From Hirudo medicinalis (lineage: Eukaryota > Annelida > Clitellata > Hirudinida > Hirudinidae), in NCBI GenBank assembly GCA_011800805.1, contig MPNW01000018.1, positions 82,772 through 146,771 of the forward strand: a DNA stretch of 64,000 bases. Direction: 5' to 3'. A program made the position numbers and the translations under genes. Positions 36,100 to 47,867 of the stretch are shown here, piece by piece. Position 1 is the first letter of the stretch. Every line of letters starts with the position of its first letter. Under the pieces are notes generated by a model. It did no database searches. It had not been told where the DNA came from and worked only from the letters and a program-made list of their open reading frames with translations.

Positions 36100-36168
36100 A
36101 TAATATAATAATAATAATAATATATTTATTTGTAGAGCGCCATAAGCGTAAGCGTCAGGGGCGCTTAA
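36100..36168 (-). repeat. (AAT)n plus palindromic element tail
   Basis: A short AAT run followed by GAGCGCC...GGGGCGC, the same palindromic tail as at 21412. It lies in an intron of the membrane-protein gene. It may be a solo 3' end of the LINE or of a SINE sharing the tail. Confidence 0.6.
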
Positions 36169-36792
36169 AAAAACGTCTCAATTGTACGCAATGAAATTAT
36201 TAACACACTTGCAGATATGCATTTCATTCATAAGAATTCTGAATCAATTGGTGGTTCGGGAATGAAGAACAATAGTAAAGTAACATATTGTTAAAAAGTA
36301 TGCTTAGTGCAATTCGGATGCCAAATATTAAAATAGCCAAATGTGAACAGGATGTTGCATTGTACATCTATTAACCTATTACCATTTAACATTTACTTTA
36401 ATTGCCACAACAATGAAGGGCATTGCAAGAAATCTGAAAAACAAAGAATTGAACCTTCTTGCTGTTTTGACTTCTTGTTTTGGTTCAAATTATTTTCATT
36501 ATCTTCATTCAATGAGGGAGATTTTATTTCCCTGGGAATAACTAATTACAATACAATTCAAAATATTTTCACTTTAAATGAATGAATAAATGGATTAAAT
36601 TATCTAGGAGCTTTTTCCATTTAAGAAGTTTGAATTGTCTCGCCAATATGGTTAACTTAAAATCAAAACTCAATCGTAACATTGCTTACATGGCAAAATA
36701 AGTCCATTCCTTTTAACTCTGTTGCTTTGTTGATTTTCTACAAAATTAAGAAATAATTCAAGCATTTTCAAATGAGTGCCGTTCATTCGTAC

Positions 36793-38600
36793 TTGTTCTC
36801 TGAAGAATCAGAAAGCAATAGAGACTTGATGTTGATTGGTTTTGTGAGGTGATCATAAAAGCTGTCAAAGCCAAACCGTCCTTGGTTGAATTGATTACTT
36901 TGTGGTGTTTTATGGCCCGCGGAATTCCAATCATAACATTTGTATCAATGCTGGGTCTAGCAATCATATCCGTGCAATGCCATCTATGGCACGTATGATG
37001 AGTCAGCTTCTGATGATCAGTTGATTTGGAAATTTAAGCCTAAGTACCTGAGGTTTGAGTCATAAAGACCTGATGGACTCCAGACGTACAAGCCTACTTT
37101 TCCTGCTTTGCTTGAAGCCAGCACATCAATTTTCCTTATGCCTGCATGAACATGAACTAATGAACATTTCGGAAAAAATGAAGCAGCTCCAACCTGGAGG
37201 AATGCGCACAACAGTTAGGTTTATCACGCATCCGTTATTAACGACATCCACTTTCTCATCATCTATTCTCATCTCCTCAATGCGATCCTCCCCACATATC
37301 AGGAGATCTTGAAATCAAATCAATTACCGTTAATTAATGCAAGTTTGTTCGATTGACAAATAATTCGATTATTTGGTATCAAAGCGAATCTTGAGATCAC
37401 CGTTGGAATTATGTTGAAGGGTCGAACAAAAATGTAAGAAAATAATTAACTGAAAAAACATATCGATTTCTTAATGCATTCGTGACTTTTGAAACATGTG
37501 ATGACGCATGCACGCATTAGGAATTGTGAGATTCACTTGTGGAAAAAATTTTTTTTATCTCATCCGAATTAATTCCGACATTAAAGAGTTCACTGAGTGT
37601 GTTGAAAAATAGTTGCATCGAAAAAATAAATACGACGGAATATCAACACTCAACTTTCCATGTTCGCCTTTGCGTCACTTCGCAGGACTGAACAAAAAAA
37701 AAACAAAAAAATATGAGACTAAATTCCGATATTTGACCCACCGCTTGTCTGAGAATGTATGATTTATTCTTTAATTTGCAAGCAACAGTTTTTAAATTTG
37801 ACAACTTTTAGTTGATTTTATTGAGTTTCCAGCCATCATCATTTGGTAACTCAAGGATTGGCAACGAGGATTTTTAGTCTTTTTAGTAAATCAGAGTACT
37901 TCCAACATTTAATTTTCTTTAAAAAGAAATGGAATGGAGCTTCTTGTGGGATAACGAAATGTCTCCGAAAAGCAGACAACGTGTTAACTCCAGAAGGATT
38001 GTCATGATGCTAATGAAAAATCTCTCGGAAAGGCAAAGTTTATCCAGTGCCCATCGCCAACTCTTCAGAGGCATTTACAAGTCCATGGTAACATCGAGGG
38101 GTGGGAGGGAAAGATTCTACTCAGAGCGACCTACACGCCATTACCGAGAAAGATACCATCATCGTTATTACTAGAAGGAATCTCGCTGTGTCAAATGTGG
38201 GGTTTCTGCGAATGAATAATGGTAGGTAAAATTGTTTTAAATTTCTCACCAAAAGTAATGTTCAATATATTTCAATTATTATCTATTAATTTGCTTATTA
38301 AAGCTGCAAGAATTATTTTTAAACAGAAGTTATGTTTAATGTTACAGTTTCTACAGTTATTCATAGGACATAATGAATAATACGTTTTAACTTTGGAAGG
38401 ATTTGTGGCCCGAATTGGTGCCTCGTTTTTTCCAAAGAGTTTGCAAAATGGACTTCTGCTACTCGTTGAAACGTGATGACGGCAAGACGAACACGTCTAT
38501 CTGGTGAATCAAACATTTCTCTTTGTGACAATAATGTCTTTGCATTCATTTTATTGAAATGGTTTTCATTGATAGTCAAAATGGCCTTGATTTTGTAATA
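36793..38600 (-). CDS. Ectodomain exons: VWA-like and beta-sandwich region
   Basis: Probably the N-terminal part of the preceding membrane protein. Exons 37307-37194, 37141-37048 and 36983-36793 join in phase, and the last ends in phase 1, matching the 21-nt exon at 35914. They encode KVDVVNNGCVINLTVVR, then GLYVWSPSG, then IGIPRAIKHHKV, in the style of the sandwich domain after the VWA in CLCA- and hemicentin-like proteins (LWDPSG). Upstream, 38392-about 38567 encodes DRRVRLAVITFQRVAEVHFA, the second-strand block of a VWA domain, and 38205-38157 encodes TARFLLVIT, like the VWA 'FLLVITDG' strand. The MIDAS DxSxS exon and the signal peptide were not found, and the 38157-37307 gap may hide exons. 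Linkage to the tail exons is inferred from strand, phase and order. Confidence 0.5.
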
Positions 38601-38881
38601 ATGCATAATAACAATGTCATAAACGAGTTTTGTTTTATTTTAGAATAAATTGTTTTAAGTCGGAAATAGACAAAAAGTAAAAAGGAAAAAGCAGGAGATA
38701 TTTTCTTACTTGAGTACAAGTTTTTTTTCTATGCGGCCTCTTTAAATAACTAAGATTTTAGGAGTAAAATTAATATTCATTAAGGAAAGGCGGAGTCTGC
38801 AACTAGAAAATCAGACCAATCCAAAAAGCTTTCTTTCCATATATTTGGCACAATAAGAGTGTTGGCACTGCGAGCACAATA
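38601..38881. promoter_or_regulatory. Short head-to-head intergenic region
   Basis: About 280 bp separate the most upstream VWA-like exon seen on the minus strand from the ATG of the PAN-domain gene on the plus strand. It may hold a shared promoter, although undetected first exons of the minus gene could also lie here. Confidence 0.3.
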
Positions 38882-40269
38882 ATGTGGCTTAAGGTTTTGT
38901 TAATTTTGGTGGTCAGTTTTAACTCTGAACATTCGAAAGAGACATATCGTCTCGTCCTTTCTTCGAATGAAAGTCACATATGTGCCATCTCCAATAACGC
39001 TCCGACCGCCATCTTTACGGTCAAAAAGTGCCAACCAGAATGTGCATTCATGTGCGGACAAAGCAACGGTTGCAGTGGTTTCAACTCTTACAAACGCATT
39101 AACGGGAATTGCGAGCTTTTCTCTTCCAGTGAAATCATCCGTTTCGAGGAATCAAAGGACGAACTTTGCAGCTTTTTCCAGGTTATTTAACTTTAACGTT
39201 TGCAGTGAAAATTTCATTTCAGCGGTGCTCTTGTTTGTTGAAAATTTTGAGAGTAAATTTGTGAACATTGTCAAAAATTTTTTAATAAATAGATTCATTC
39301 AGGAGCCTTTAACATTTTAATATCTTACACAAGAAAGTTGACAACAGCATTAAAGTTACAAACTTCTTTTAATTAAAAAAAAAATAAAACTTGGAAGGGA
39401 ATCGTTCCTTAAATTCACTGATTAAATGACATGATTTGAGTCGCAGGAAAGCTCATCTTCAAGTAAACTGAGTTGAAACTTCAATAAATAATAAATAAAT
39501 ATATCGATAATCTTTAAAGAAGTTGACCGACATTCAAAAATTCAAAATACTTTTGTTGGAAAATTTTTATTTGTAAACGATAACTTTATGTCAACTTTAT
39601 GTGTAAGAATAAAAAGCTTTAACAGATGCAACGTGTAAAATTCCGACATCTCATTCATCATAAAATAGTGAGTATTTGTATCAATTCCAACTCACAACGC
39701 GGTTGCTCCTGTGATGAAAGGCTCAAAAATATTGCCGGGTGAATGTTAAGAATCATTAATAATTCTCGTTAATTAATTTTCTCACCCGCCAGCCAGGGAT
39801 TCATGGAGTAATGAAGTTCTGATGAATCTTATAATTTACAGGTCACATCGACAACGGCGACAAAAGCAACGACATCAAAGGACTCACAAAAAAGTGATTT
39901 CGCATTTTTAGATGAATGGAGACGGGTTTTGTTCAGGAGACCAGTTATTGATGTTTCATTTCTTCGGGTAGTGCACATGAAAAGACTTTTGTGAAGCCAT
40001 TTTCCAAAGAAACTATAAGTTTTCCTAAAGAAAAAAATAAATTTTCAGTGACCACGAGCTTCGACACGTTTTCAAGCACGGCAGAAGGTGGTCCTAAAGT
40101 GTACGACTGCACCAATAGCAATCCATGCTCTATGGAAACCAATGGGGTTCAGTTCCCTCATCCAAACAAAGCAAATTACGTCGTATGCAGTTGGACCCAA
40201 TGCTATGTCATGCCATGTCCTGTCGGTACCACTTACTCATACACTTCACAATCCTGCGCATATCCGTGA
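38882..40269 (+). CDS. Secreted PAN/Apple-like plus chitin-binding (CBM14) protein
   Basis: Exon 38882-39181 starts with ATG and a signal peptide (MWLKVLLILVVSFN) and continues with a cysteine pattern CAI..KKCQPECAFMCGQSNGC..F..Y....C.LF typical of PAN/Apple domains. After a long intron, 39842-39893 encodes a Thr-rich linker (VTSTTATKATTSK). The last exon (39972-40269) ends in a peritrophin-A type chitin-binding domain: FPHPNKANYVVCSWTQCYV, CPVGTTY and terminal CAYP before the stop. The predicted protein is small, extracellular and suited to a mucus, cuticle or capsule matrix. The 39893/39972 junction is out of phase with the best sites, so an additional exon or other boundary is likely. Other possible PAN functions (carbohydrate or protein binding) cannot be told apart. 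Confidence 0.7.
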
Positions 40270-40499
40270 ACATTTATTTGAACTGAAAAGCTGCTGCCAT
40301 ATTTTTCAATAAGGTCTGAAAATCTAAAATAACATTCACATAAAATATTTATTCTATTTTGTAGTGACAGGATGAGGTACCGATGGAACAACAATCGATC
40401 GCATATCAGAATCGAGTGCAGAATATTTTAAAACTTTGCATCAAAGCTTAAAAACATTCTGCATTTGCATCAAGGCTCTGGGGATTCACAGAATTTGCA

Positions 40500-40795
40500 T
40501 TCAATATCTCGAATAGATGCCGTTCTAGTGTGTATGCATTTGCTAACATCTACCGCGCTTCTGAATCTATATTATATCAGTTTTGTGTTAAACAACTTGA
40601 TCTGAAGGACAAATATTTCAGCGCGAATATGGTTAGCCTGTGGAACGAGCAAGATGATGGGACGATATATTCGGTTTCGGTGGAACCAATTAAAATAGGA
40701 CTGTCGAAATTTTGATATTGAATTAAAAAGGAGTTTTTATCACACAGACATTAGTATCATTAACCACCATAAATTAATGTTAAGTTAGGTTACGA
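40500..40795 (+). mobile_element. Second copy of the LINE 3' end seen at 710-985
   Basis: The frame 40530-40712 ends with KDKYFSANMVSLWNEQ, the degenerate form of the LINE tail FFSxRVVNLWNSLP. From about 40685 the following 100 bp match 880-985 (AAAATAGGACT.TCGAAATT, TTTATCACACAGACA, CATAAATTAATG). It is 5'-truncated and not functional. Confidence 0.7.
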
Positions 40796-40959
40796 TCCAT
40801 GAGCAGCGGCCAAGCCAGAAATCAGACAAATTTGTGTAAATATTACAACAGTAAAGTTTAGTGCTTAGAGGCAAACAATCAATTTCACAATAAAGACACT
40901 AAACTAAAGACACACGAGGAAAGCAATGATACTTGTAATTTAGTCATCAAAACTCATAA

Positions 40960-41208
40960 TCTATATAAATAAAAATGAACGTTTGTCTATATATTTGCGT
41001 GTTTTCCATATAACCAGCTCTTGAAAGATTCTCAATTTAAAAAGCAATAAAATTAATTTAATTTATGACAATGTATATTGTATTGTTATTTATATTGTAT
41101 GCCCACAAGCAAAATGAAATTAAACATATTAGAAACGTGCGCTTTCTCTTTTCTTTCTTTTCCATTTAACCAGACTGAGCCACAACAACGCGTGGCCGGG
41201 TACACTAG
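40960..41208 (+). mobile_element. Non-autonomous Helitron-like element, copy 2
   Basis: Begins TCTATATAAATAAAAATG after an A, contains GAACGTTTGTCTATATA, and ends with hairpin GCCAC AACAAC GCGTGGC, then CGGGTACACTAG. It is about 249 bp, some 60 bp longer than copy 1 because of extra AT-rich sequence in the middle. It is in the opposite orientation to copy 1. No Rep/helicase ORF is present in the window, so it would depend on an element elsewhere. Confidence 0.75.
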
Positions 41209-41404
41209 CGTGTAACAAATATTGATGTCGGGAGCTTTCCTAATCTTATTGGAGCTGTATTATGATCAATAAATTATTTAAGAATTATTATTATTTAGGA
41301 ATCATAAGGATTTAGAAAATATCAGGAGGCAAACTGACAGTGATAAGGAGAATCTTCGCCCCCTTTCCCTGTGGTTATGCCAATGTCCATGAGTCATACT
41401 TTAG

Positions 41405-41480
41405 ATGTAGTTCATTTATATAGCGCCGTATGCTTAGCCTCAGAGGCGCTTTTTGTCAACCATTTACATAGCGCTCCTTC
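41405..41480 (-). repeat. Palindromic element tail, copy
   Basis: CATTTATATAGCGCCGTATG followed by GCCTCAGAGGCGC is the same tail as at 21412 and 36131 but lacks the AAT run. A partial second CATTTACATAGCGC lies 40 bp on. Confidence 0.55.
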
Positions 41481-42822
41481 CCAAGGGCATATATTTCACA
41501 CTTCTCAGAATAACTTCATGAAGCCTCAACATGTTCATCTGAACCAGATAATCTAAGCAAGCCAAGCACTTCGTCTAACGACCACTCATACAATAATGAA
41601 AAGTGAAAACCATAATTCTGAGTCCTTTGGATTGTTAAACACGTTTTAGTTTTAAAAATTTATTGCTCCCCATTCACACAAATAATCATTGGCAAAAAGT
41701 TTCAGAAAGGAGTCTCGAGTAAACGTTTATAAACTCTTCAAAAAAAAAAAGTTTAGTAATGTTTTAAATAAATCTTGAATTGGCTGTTAGAACATTTCAA
41801 CCCTCCAAAGACAAAATTAAAAAAAAAAAGAACAAAAACAAACTAAAAATACTGGTGGCCTTCACTTGAGTGAAATCATTTTAAATTCTACTTAAAGGCA
41901 CCCTATAATAAGAGAAAGAAACCATGAGCATAATTGACCTCAAAAGGTGCAAAATTGGAGGTTCATAAATCCACCAGGTGGGCTCATGCAATAGACCTAT
42001 GGCATTTTCAATCAAATCAAATGAAATGGATTGCATTCTCAATAACACTTGGCTCAAAAATAAAAAGTGAAATCACAAATAACTCACCTAACAAAATTTC
42101 AACAAAGCTTTTTCAAAACCAAGCAATGAATTTAATGTCTGCAAATTTAAGAATAGACTAGCCATAAACCTTTGATTATAAAACTAGATACATCACAAGT
42201 CAATGCACCCACAAACACTTAATTTACAATAATAGCAATTATTATATATAGCAATATCAACAACTAAAAGACTAGCAATCAAAAACTCATGGTAACAAAT
42301 AAAAAGGGGGAAAACAAAAATACATAGCAGATGTAGCCTGGAAGAATACTTGAACAAGTTGAATGCTCAAGACCAACAGTTCAAAAGAGCAGCTTAATAA
42401 TGCATAAGTTGTAGAACCTGTGATCTCACCAAATATAGTGATTTGTCTAAAGTCATCCGAGTACCAAAATGGCATTCTTAGAGAAAGGAAATGTCGTTCG
42501 AAACAAATATGACAAATGACTGATGAAACCTTCAGTGCTGCACTTGTTACTGGGACAATATGACTGGAAAGGGGTCAACCTGAGTAGGATGAAAGATCAG
42601 TTGTAATCATGAAGTGAAGTGAAGTTCTACCCATTAACATTTGAAACAATCACTTCCATCTATTTTCAATTCATTATAAGTTTTTTGTCAATTAAATCTC
42701 TTTAGACCATTAAATGAAGACACAAGGTCAAACAAAATTTAGAAAAAGTAATCTTGTTCTTTAACAGCAGTAACTGTTGCATAATATTTTAAATATATAA
42801 ATTATAGTCTTGAAAGTTGATG
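41481..42822. other. Intergenic / 3' flank of ARRDC-A
   Basis: No coding signal apart from short chance frames. Part is probably the 3' UTR of the arrestin-domain gene that ends at 42823. Confidence 0.45.
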
Positions 42823-45710
42823 TCAGACCTCAGAATAAGCTGGAGGACCTGTGTACCTGTAGTTGCAAACGTAGGTGTACATGGGAGTGAACAGATAAGA
42901 ATTGTCCGTCCTGTTATCCCAGTCGTTGTCGTCGTTGTCCCTGATGTCCACTGCACCTGTCAGTGTTTCGACATAAGTCGGTGGACTAGATTGCCATAGT
43001 GCTACAACAAAAAAAGATAAGGTACTTTTTCAAGGGCAATTAAGCGACAATGCGAGATATTAAATGTTCCTGGCAATGTTAAGGCATTTTAAATTTGTAA
43101 ATATACATAGTTGTATTCCCATAAATTAAAAATCAGTCGATACTACGATATGAGGGATATCTTTTGAAAAGAAATCTCAAATAAAATGTAAAAATAAGCG
43201 TAATGTAACCCACTTCCTGAAGGATTCATGGAACTCTCCTGGTAAGGTGGAGGTGGTTCAATTGCATGGTTGCCATGAGGTGGATAGGAACCATCGGGTA
43301 AAGAAGAAATGCTCGGTAACAAAGCAGCATCCCTGCTTGCAACCGAGAGCAAAGTTGGAAACTGGGGAGGCATGTAGAGCGGGGCAGGACGTCTGAACGG
43401 CACGGTACCCACGATGATCGGCAGGTGCATGGAGAGGTTGTAAGCTCCAGGAATATGCAAAGCCACCTTTAAAACAAAACAAACGAAGGCTAAAGTAACT
43501 AAGTTAATGAATTAAGTCCATGAGTATGCATAAATGAACATATGTTTATGTAAGCAGGACTTGGTCTTATGCATGATTCAAATTGTTCCAATCAAAATTC
43601 TTCAAACAGAATATTATAAAACTGACTAATCACATGCATTGTCATCAATTAATGTCATCATTACCTTTGCTCACTAATAATGCACAGATATTCATCCTAT
43701 TCAAAGACATTATTCAGACATTCTAAATGCTAATGAACGATAAAGCAGTTTTTCGATGGAATTTGGCTACAAACATTAAGAACATTTAACCAAACTTACA
43801 AGTCTTACCTTGATAAAGTATTCCACTCTGATAACACCACAATTGTTTACAGTGGGTGAAACAGCAGGTATCTTGAGTAGTTGGCCATCCCAGGTAGCAT
43901 GGTCGTGTCCTTTTATACGAGCTCCTGTCATCACATGAATAAACATCATTTACAGACATGTATCATAATGACATTTACAAATCTCTTACTTCCTACATAT
44001 GGGTTAGTCTGAATCTACATTAACTATGACTTAGCTTTAAAGGTCAAGTGATTTTATATTTACAACAATAATAAATATATCAATAATATTTAAAACCATA
44101 AAAACTGGTGAATAGCAAGTAATTAATACCATCATTTTCTTTTGAAGTTTTGTTACACCTGACAGCTTCATAACATAAGGATAATAAATAATCTAATAAA
44201 TTGTTAATAACAATAACAACAACAACAATAATAATAATAATAACCTAATAGTTTCAGCTTTTATAAATAGGCAACAACCTGTCAGGGCAGTAAATTTGCA
44301 GGCACGAACTCTTGTCTTCCCATTGGCGAAGAATGTTTGAGTCTGATTGAGTGTGGCATACGGCACAACAGTTCTTGAGGATTGATTCGAAAATTCAGCC
44401 CAAATTGCAACTGATTCACCTAAAAAAATGCCACTTAAAAAGTTACATGAACCAAATTATTGCCGCAGAAAGGCGCGCTTTAAATACCCGGGCAGTATCC
44501 TTTTCTATCTGTTCTGGCAGACAGCGAAATCAATCCCGACCTGCAAAACCAACAGCAGAGGGTCTGCTCGATATTGTTCTCAACAGGAACCTGACCGAGA
44601 AAATCAAGGATCATCATCAAATCATCATCATGAGGTTAACATTTCTACTATGTATTAATTCAATGAAGGGCTACAACAAGTATGGATACAACAAGTGAAC
44701 AACAGAAGACAAAAGGGAAGAAGTGAAAGTACCTGGAACTCTGGCTTATTGATGTCAATGGGAGTGATAACTGTAAAGGCTTTCTTAACTTTCATATTAA
44801 AAGTCCATGGTTTGCTCAGCTCAGCCTTAAGCCAATATCTGATGCTGCCATGTTTGCCTTCAAAGGATGTGCAGACACCGCTGAAGGTAAAAAAATATTT
44901 TTCAATGGGCTTGGCAGTTTCACTAAACATCATACAACACAAATAACAAAGTAACTATAAATGTAATTTAAATTGAATGTGTTCATGTGCATTAGTACTA
45001 ATTAATTGTCATAAAATAATTAAAAATCCTTATTTAAATTTCATCTTAAAACCTTAGCTGTTGAAATTTAGCTCAAAGATCTGTTATTAAAAGATATAGT
45101 CAGATCCATACTCAGATGGAAGGTCAAAACTGAAGTTGAACTCCTTTTTGCCATCTGTCAAAGTGCTCAGTTCACAACTGTAATCTGGAAAATAAAAAAA
45201 TGGTCATAAGAGACATGGGGTTTTTCAAGGCAAAATGTTTGCAAAATACAAATCGATTAATTTTAAAGTTGTAAGTCCATAAAAAAATCAAGTTAAAAAG
45301 TAATGCATTTGTATCCATAATTTATGACTCAGATAACAATAATAATAATAATAATAAAAACTTGGTCAAAATCCTCTTCTCAAAAATAGCCTAAACCACA
45401 AGAATAAAAAAAGGATATCAAGTAAGTTTGTGTGTTTAAGTGAAATCTCACCGTTTCCAAAAAGAATCTGCTTCTTAGAAAAATATTCCACTTCGGCATT
45501 GTAATGTTCTGTGTATGCACCTAGTCTTGTTCCTGTGCTCCTCGACTCAGTCCAGTGGACTTTGGCTTCTCCCCTCATGAACATTCGAAGAAACCTCAAC
45601 TTAAGGTCTCCTCGAAGTTCCACAATGCAACTTCCCCTCACCACCTCACCAGGGTAAAATACTGTCTTTCCATCAGCAAACAATATTTCAAAACTTTTGA
45701 TTTTTCCCAT
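42823..45710 (-). CDS. Arrestin-domain-containing adaptor with three PY motifs (copy A)
   Basis: An alpha-arrestin (ARRDC/TXNIP family) adaptor that links membrane cargo to NEDD4-type ubiquitin ligases. Eight exons agree in phase: 45710-45452, 45184-45112, 44880-44733, 44590-44488, 44419-44279, 43924-43809, 43466-43214, 43001-42823. The N-lobe shows FYPGEVVRGSCIVEL, RGEAKVHWTES and SFEGKHGSIRYWLKAEL. The C-lobe has LSARTDRKGYCPGESV and the NNCGVIRVEYFIK strand, VALHIPG and LPIIVGTVP. The tail carries PPPPYQE, SPPTYVE and terminal GPPAYSEV, three PPxY/PY-type sites for WW domains. The start ATG (45710) is the first in frame. It is intact by every signal I can check. A paralogue lies 4 kb away on the same strand. 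Confidence 0.9.
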
Positions 45711-47051
45711 CACTGCAGCTATTACCTAATTAACAGAATTTCTATATAGATGCCTCATAAAAGAGAAATGATTACATGCATCTGTGCATATTAGAGGTAC
45801 AAGTAAGAACTGAATGTTTTTACAAAACATTAATGACTGTTTACGTTTGGTAAAGAGAGTATCCTCTACTCTCATGCTAATTAGCAGTAAATCAAAATTT
45901 ATCAACCTTTCACAATCCGCGCTGACGGACGAAACTCATCTGTTCAGCAAAATCTAAACAGATGAGGAAAAGGATAACAAAATAAATGTCATTTTAAAAT
46001 CGCACATCCTTTACAATTGTCCGCAAACTTTTGTTATCCAAACAGCCACCCTATAAATACGAAATAAAACTGGAAGAACGACGCCCATGTTCCCCTTTGC
46101 GGATTAATAAACAAAGCTGGATAAAATGGCAGCGTTCAGAAATTTAACATGACAAACTTTTCTTTCATAACTTTATATTGAAAAATAATATTTATAAATT
46201 AAATATTTATATAATATTTATTTTTATAATATTTATAAATCAAAAATACCTATTAACCAAATGTACATACTAATTAAAGGATGTTCTAACTTTATGCAAA
46301 TATCCTTCTAAAAACTTTTGCCCCGATACATATCCTTAAAATTACAAACCTTACACTTTTCTCTTAAGGAAAGACTACGTTTAGAGGCAAGTTGATTATA
46401 AAGAGTAAGTTAGCTACATTTAATCTATATATTTTATCTAGTTATAGCGTATGCAATGATCACCATCAGTGGCGGATTTATGGGGCGGGAGAAAAATGGT
46501 CCCCGTGATTTTTAAAATCTGACTTACCTAACATTAATAACATTAATAAATGTTTTCTGGCACTTTGTGCATTTAAAATTCTCCTCTAAGGCAGATTTAT
46601 TGGTTGGTTTTCCTTTTTTTGCGAACAGATTGCTCCAAATTTAGATGATTAGCGCGTGCCATTGTTAATACAAGACGTGTTGCAGACAGAAGAAACGAGA
46701 GACCGCCTCCATCGCTCCATCATAACGGTCAGGTAAACATTTATATAGAATGTAGACTATTATATCGGACCCATATTTTTATTTATTTTTTGTTGAGTAT
46801 TTTATTAATATTTAGTTATTTATATATTTTTCTATATTTTATTCATTTAAAAATTTAGGTTAAATTTGAGTTATTTTGACTCATTAATATTAATTAATAT
46901 TTATGTGCTTCCTGATTGGTTGATCATCTTCTCGACGAGCCGGAGATCGAACTTCTTGTAAAATACAACAGCAAATTCTTTGCAAGAATGAGGAATTTAT
47001 CACTTAAAAGGGGTTGGTTTTCATATTTAGCCTAAACAATCAACTACAACT
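45711..47051. other. Intergenic, ARRDC-A upstream
   Basis: No gene recognised. At 46468-46490 the sequence CAGTGGCGGATTTATGGGG resembles the terminal inverted repeat of hAT-type DNA transposons, but I found no matching opposite end. Confidence 0.4.
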
Positions 47052-47238
47052 TATACATCTGAAAATGAAAACCATTAATGATCAAAGTTATAGAAACTCT
47101 CTCGAGCGGCTAGGATTTGAACTCCTAACGGGGCCGCACCAAAGCGAAATCCTTAGGCTACCTGGTCTTCTGACGTCCAGTGAGCTTCAAATTCCCGGGC
47201 TGCTATACATCTGAAAATGAAAACCATTAATGATCAAA
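47052..47238 (-). mobile_element. tRNA-derived SINE, copy 2, with perfect target duplications
   Basis: A 117-bp insert (47087-47203) lies between identical 35-bp direct repeats at 47052-47086 and 47204-47238. On the minus strand it contains an A-box-like TAGCCTAAGG and a B box GAGTTCAAATCC, separated by about 35 bases, the arrangement of a tRNA-derived SINE head. It aligns with the copy in the TBC gene (7572-7668). The perfect duplications mean the insertion is young compared with copy 1. There is no obvious poly-A or tail repeat. Confidence 0.85.
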
Positions 47239-47867
47239 TAACCTTCTTGGAGAAAAGCATTATGTCACTTTGTAATGTCTTGATGAAATCTCGACCTGGA
47301 GTCGTGTGCACAAGGAATCCATATTTGAAGTCTGACATAGAAGCTTTAAAAATAGTGCAGAGCATTTATAAATATTAAAAAAATGTTGTTAGTCTGCGTA
47401 ATAGGACTAGAAAATGTCAGTTGAGTAAAACGTCAAGGTAATAGAAGTATAAGTTATCATAGAAGCTGACCCAATACTCTTAATTTTTTTTTAATAACCA
47501 TAAAAACTAATTCCAAGAGGAAATAAATTTAAGATTTCCAAAAATGTATTTATTCAAGTTTATTGAATCCATTTGTAATGCTTGTATTTTCACGTAATGT
47601 AATTAGAGAATAATTAAATTCTAGGGAGTCCAAATTTTACAAGATGCTTTATATGTGGCAAGGTGACGTCATATAAAAATTTAAAAAAATTCCAAAACCT
47701 TTGATGTAAGAGAATTATGCACAAAATGAGCTCTCTATTGGACTGAGTACATAACAGGGGGTAGTGTGAGTTTTAGGGAAGTTGTTGTGACGTAAGAGCA
47801 GTGAAACCTTGAAGGAGTCAAAATTTGTCTCAAGTGTTACTAAATGAACTGATTTGTGATTTTACAG
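47239..47867. other. Intergenic, possible 5' exons of the small membrane protein
   Basis: No convincing exon. The downstream gene needs an initiator upstream of 47868, so a short first exon may be here. Confidence 0.3.

Noticed and set aside
35940..36194. Plus-strand coiled-coil-like frame NVADLRQRCEQLQVQ
   Set aside because: It has an acceptor and donor-like flank but no neighbouring plus-strand exon. It lies within an intron of the minus-strand membrane gene and ends in the repeat tail.
37929..38174. Plus-strand 81-codon basic ORF
   Set aside because: Arg-rich reading of a region where the minus strand carries a VWA-like exon (38205-38157). No signal peptide, splice context or homologue.
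46468..46490. hAT-type terminal repeat CAGTGGCGGATTTATGGGG
   Set aside because: No inverted partner or 8-bp target duplication could be found nearby, so it is not listed as an element.
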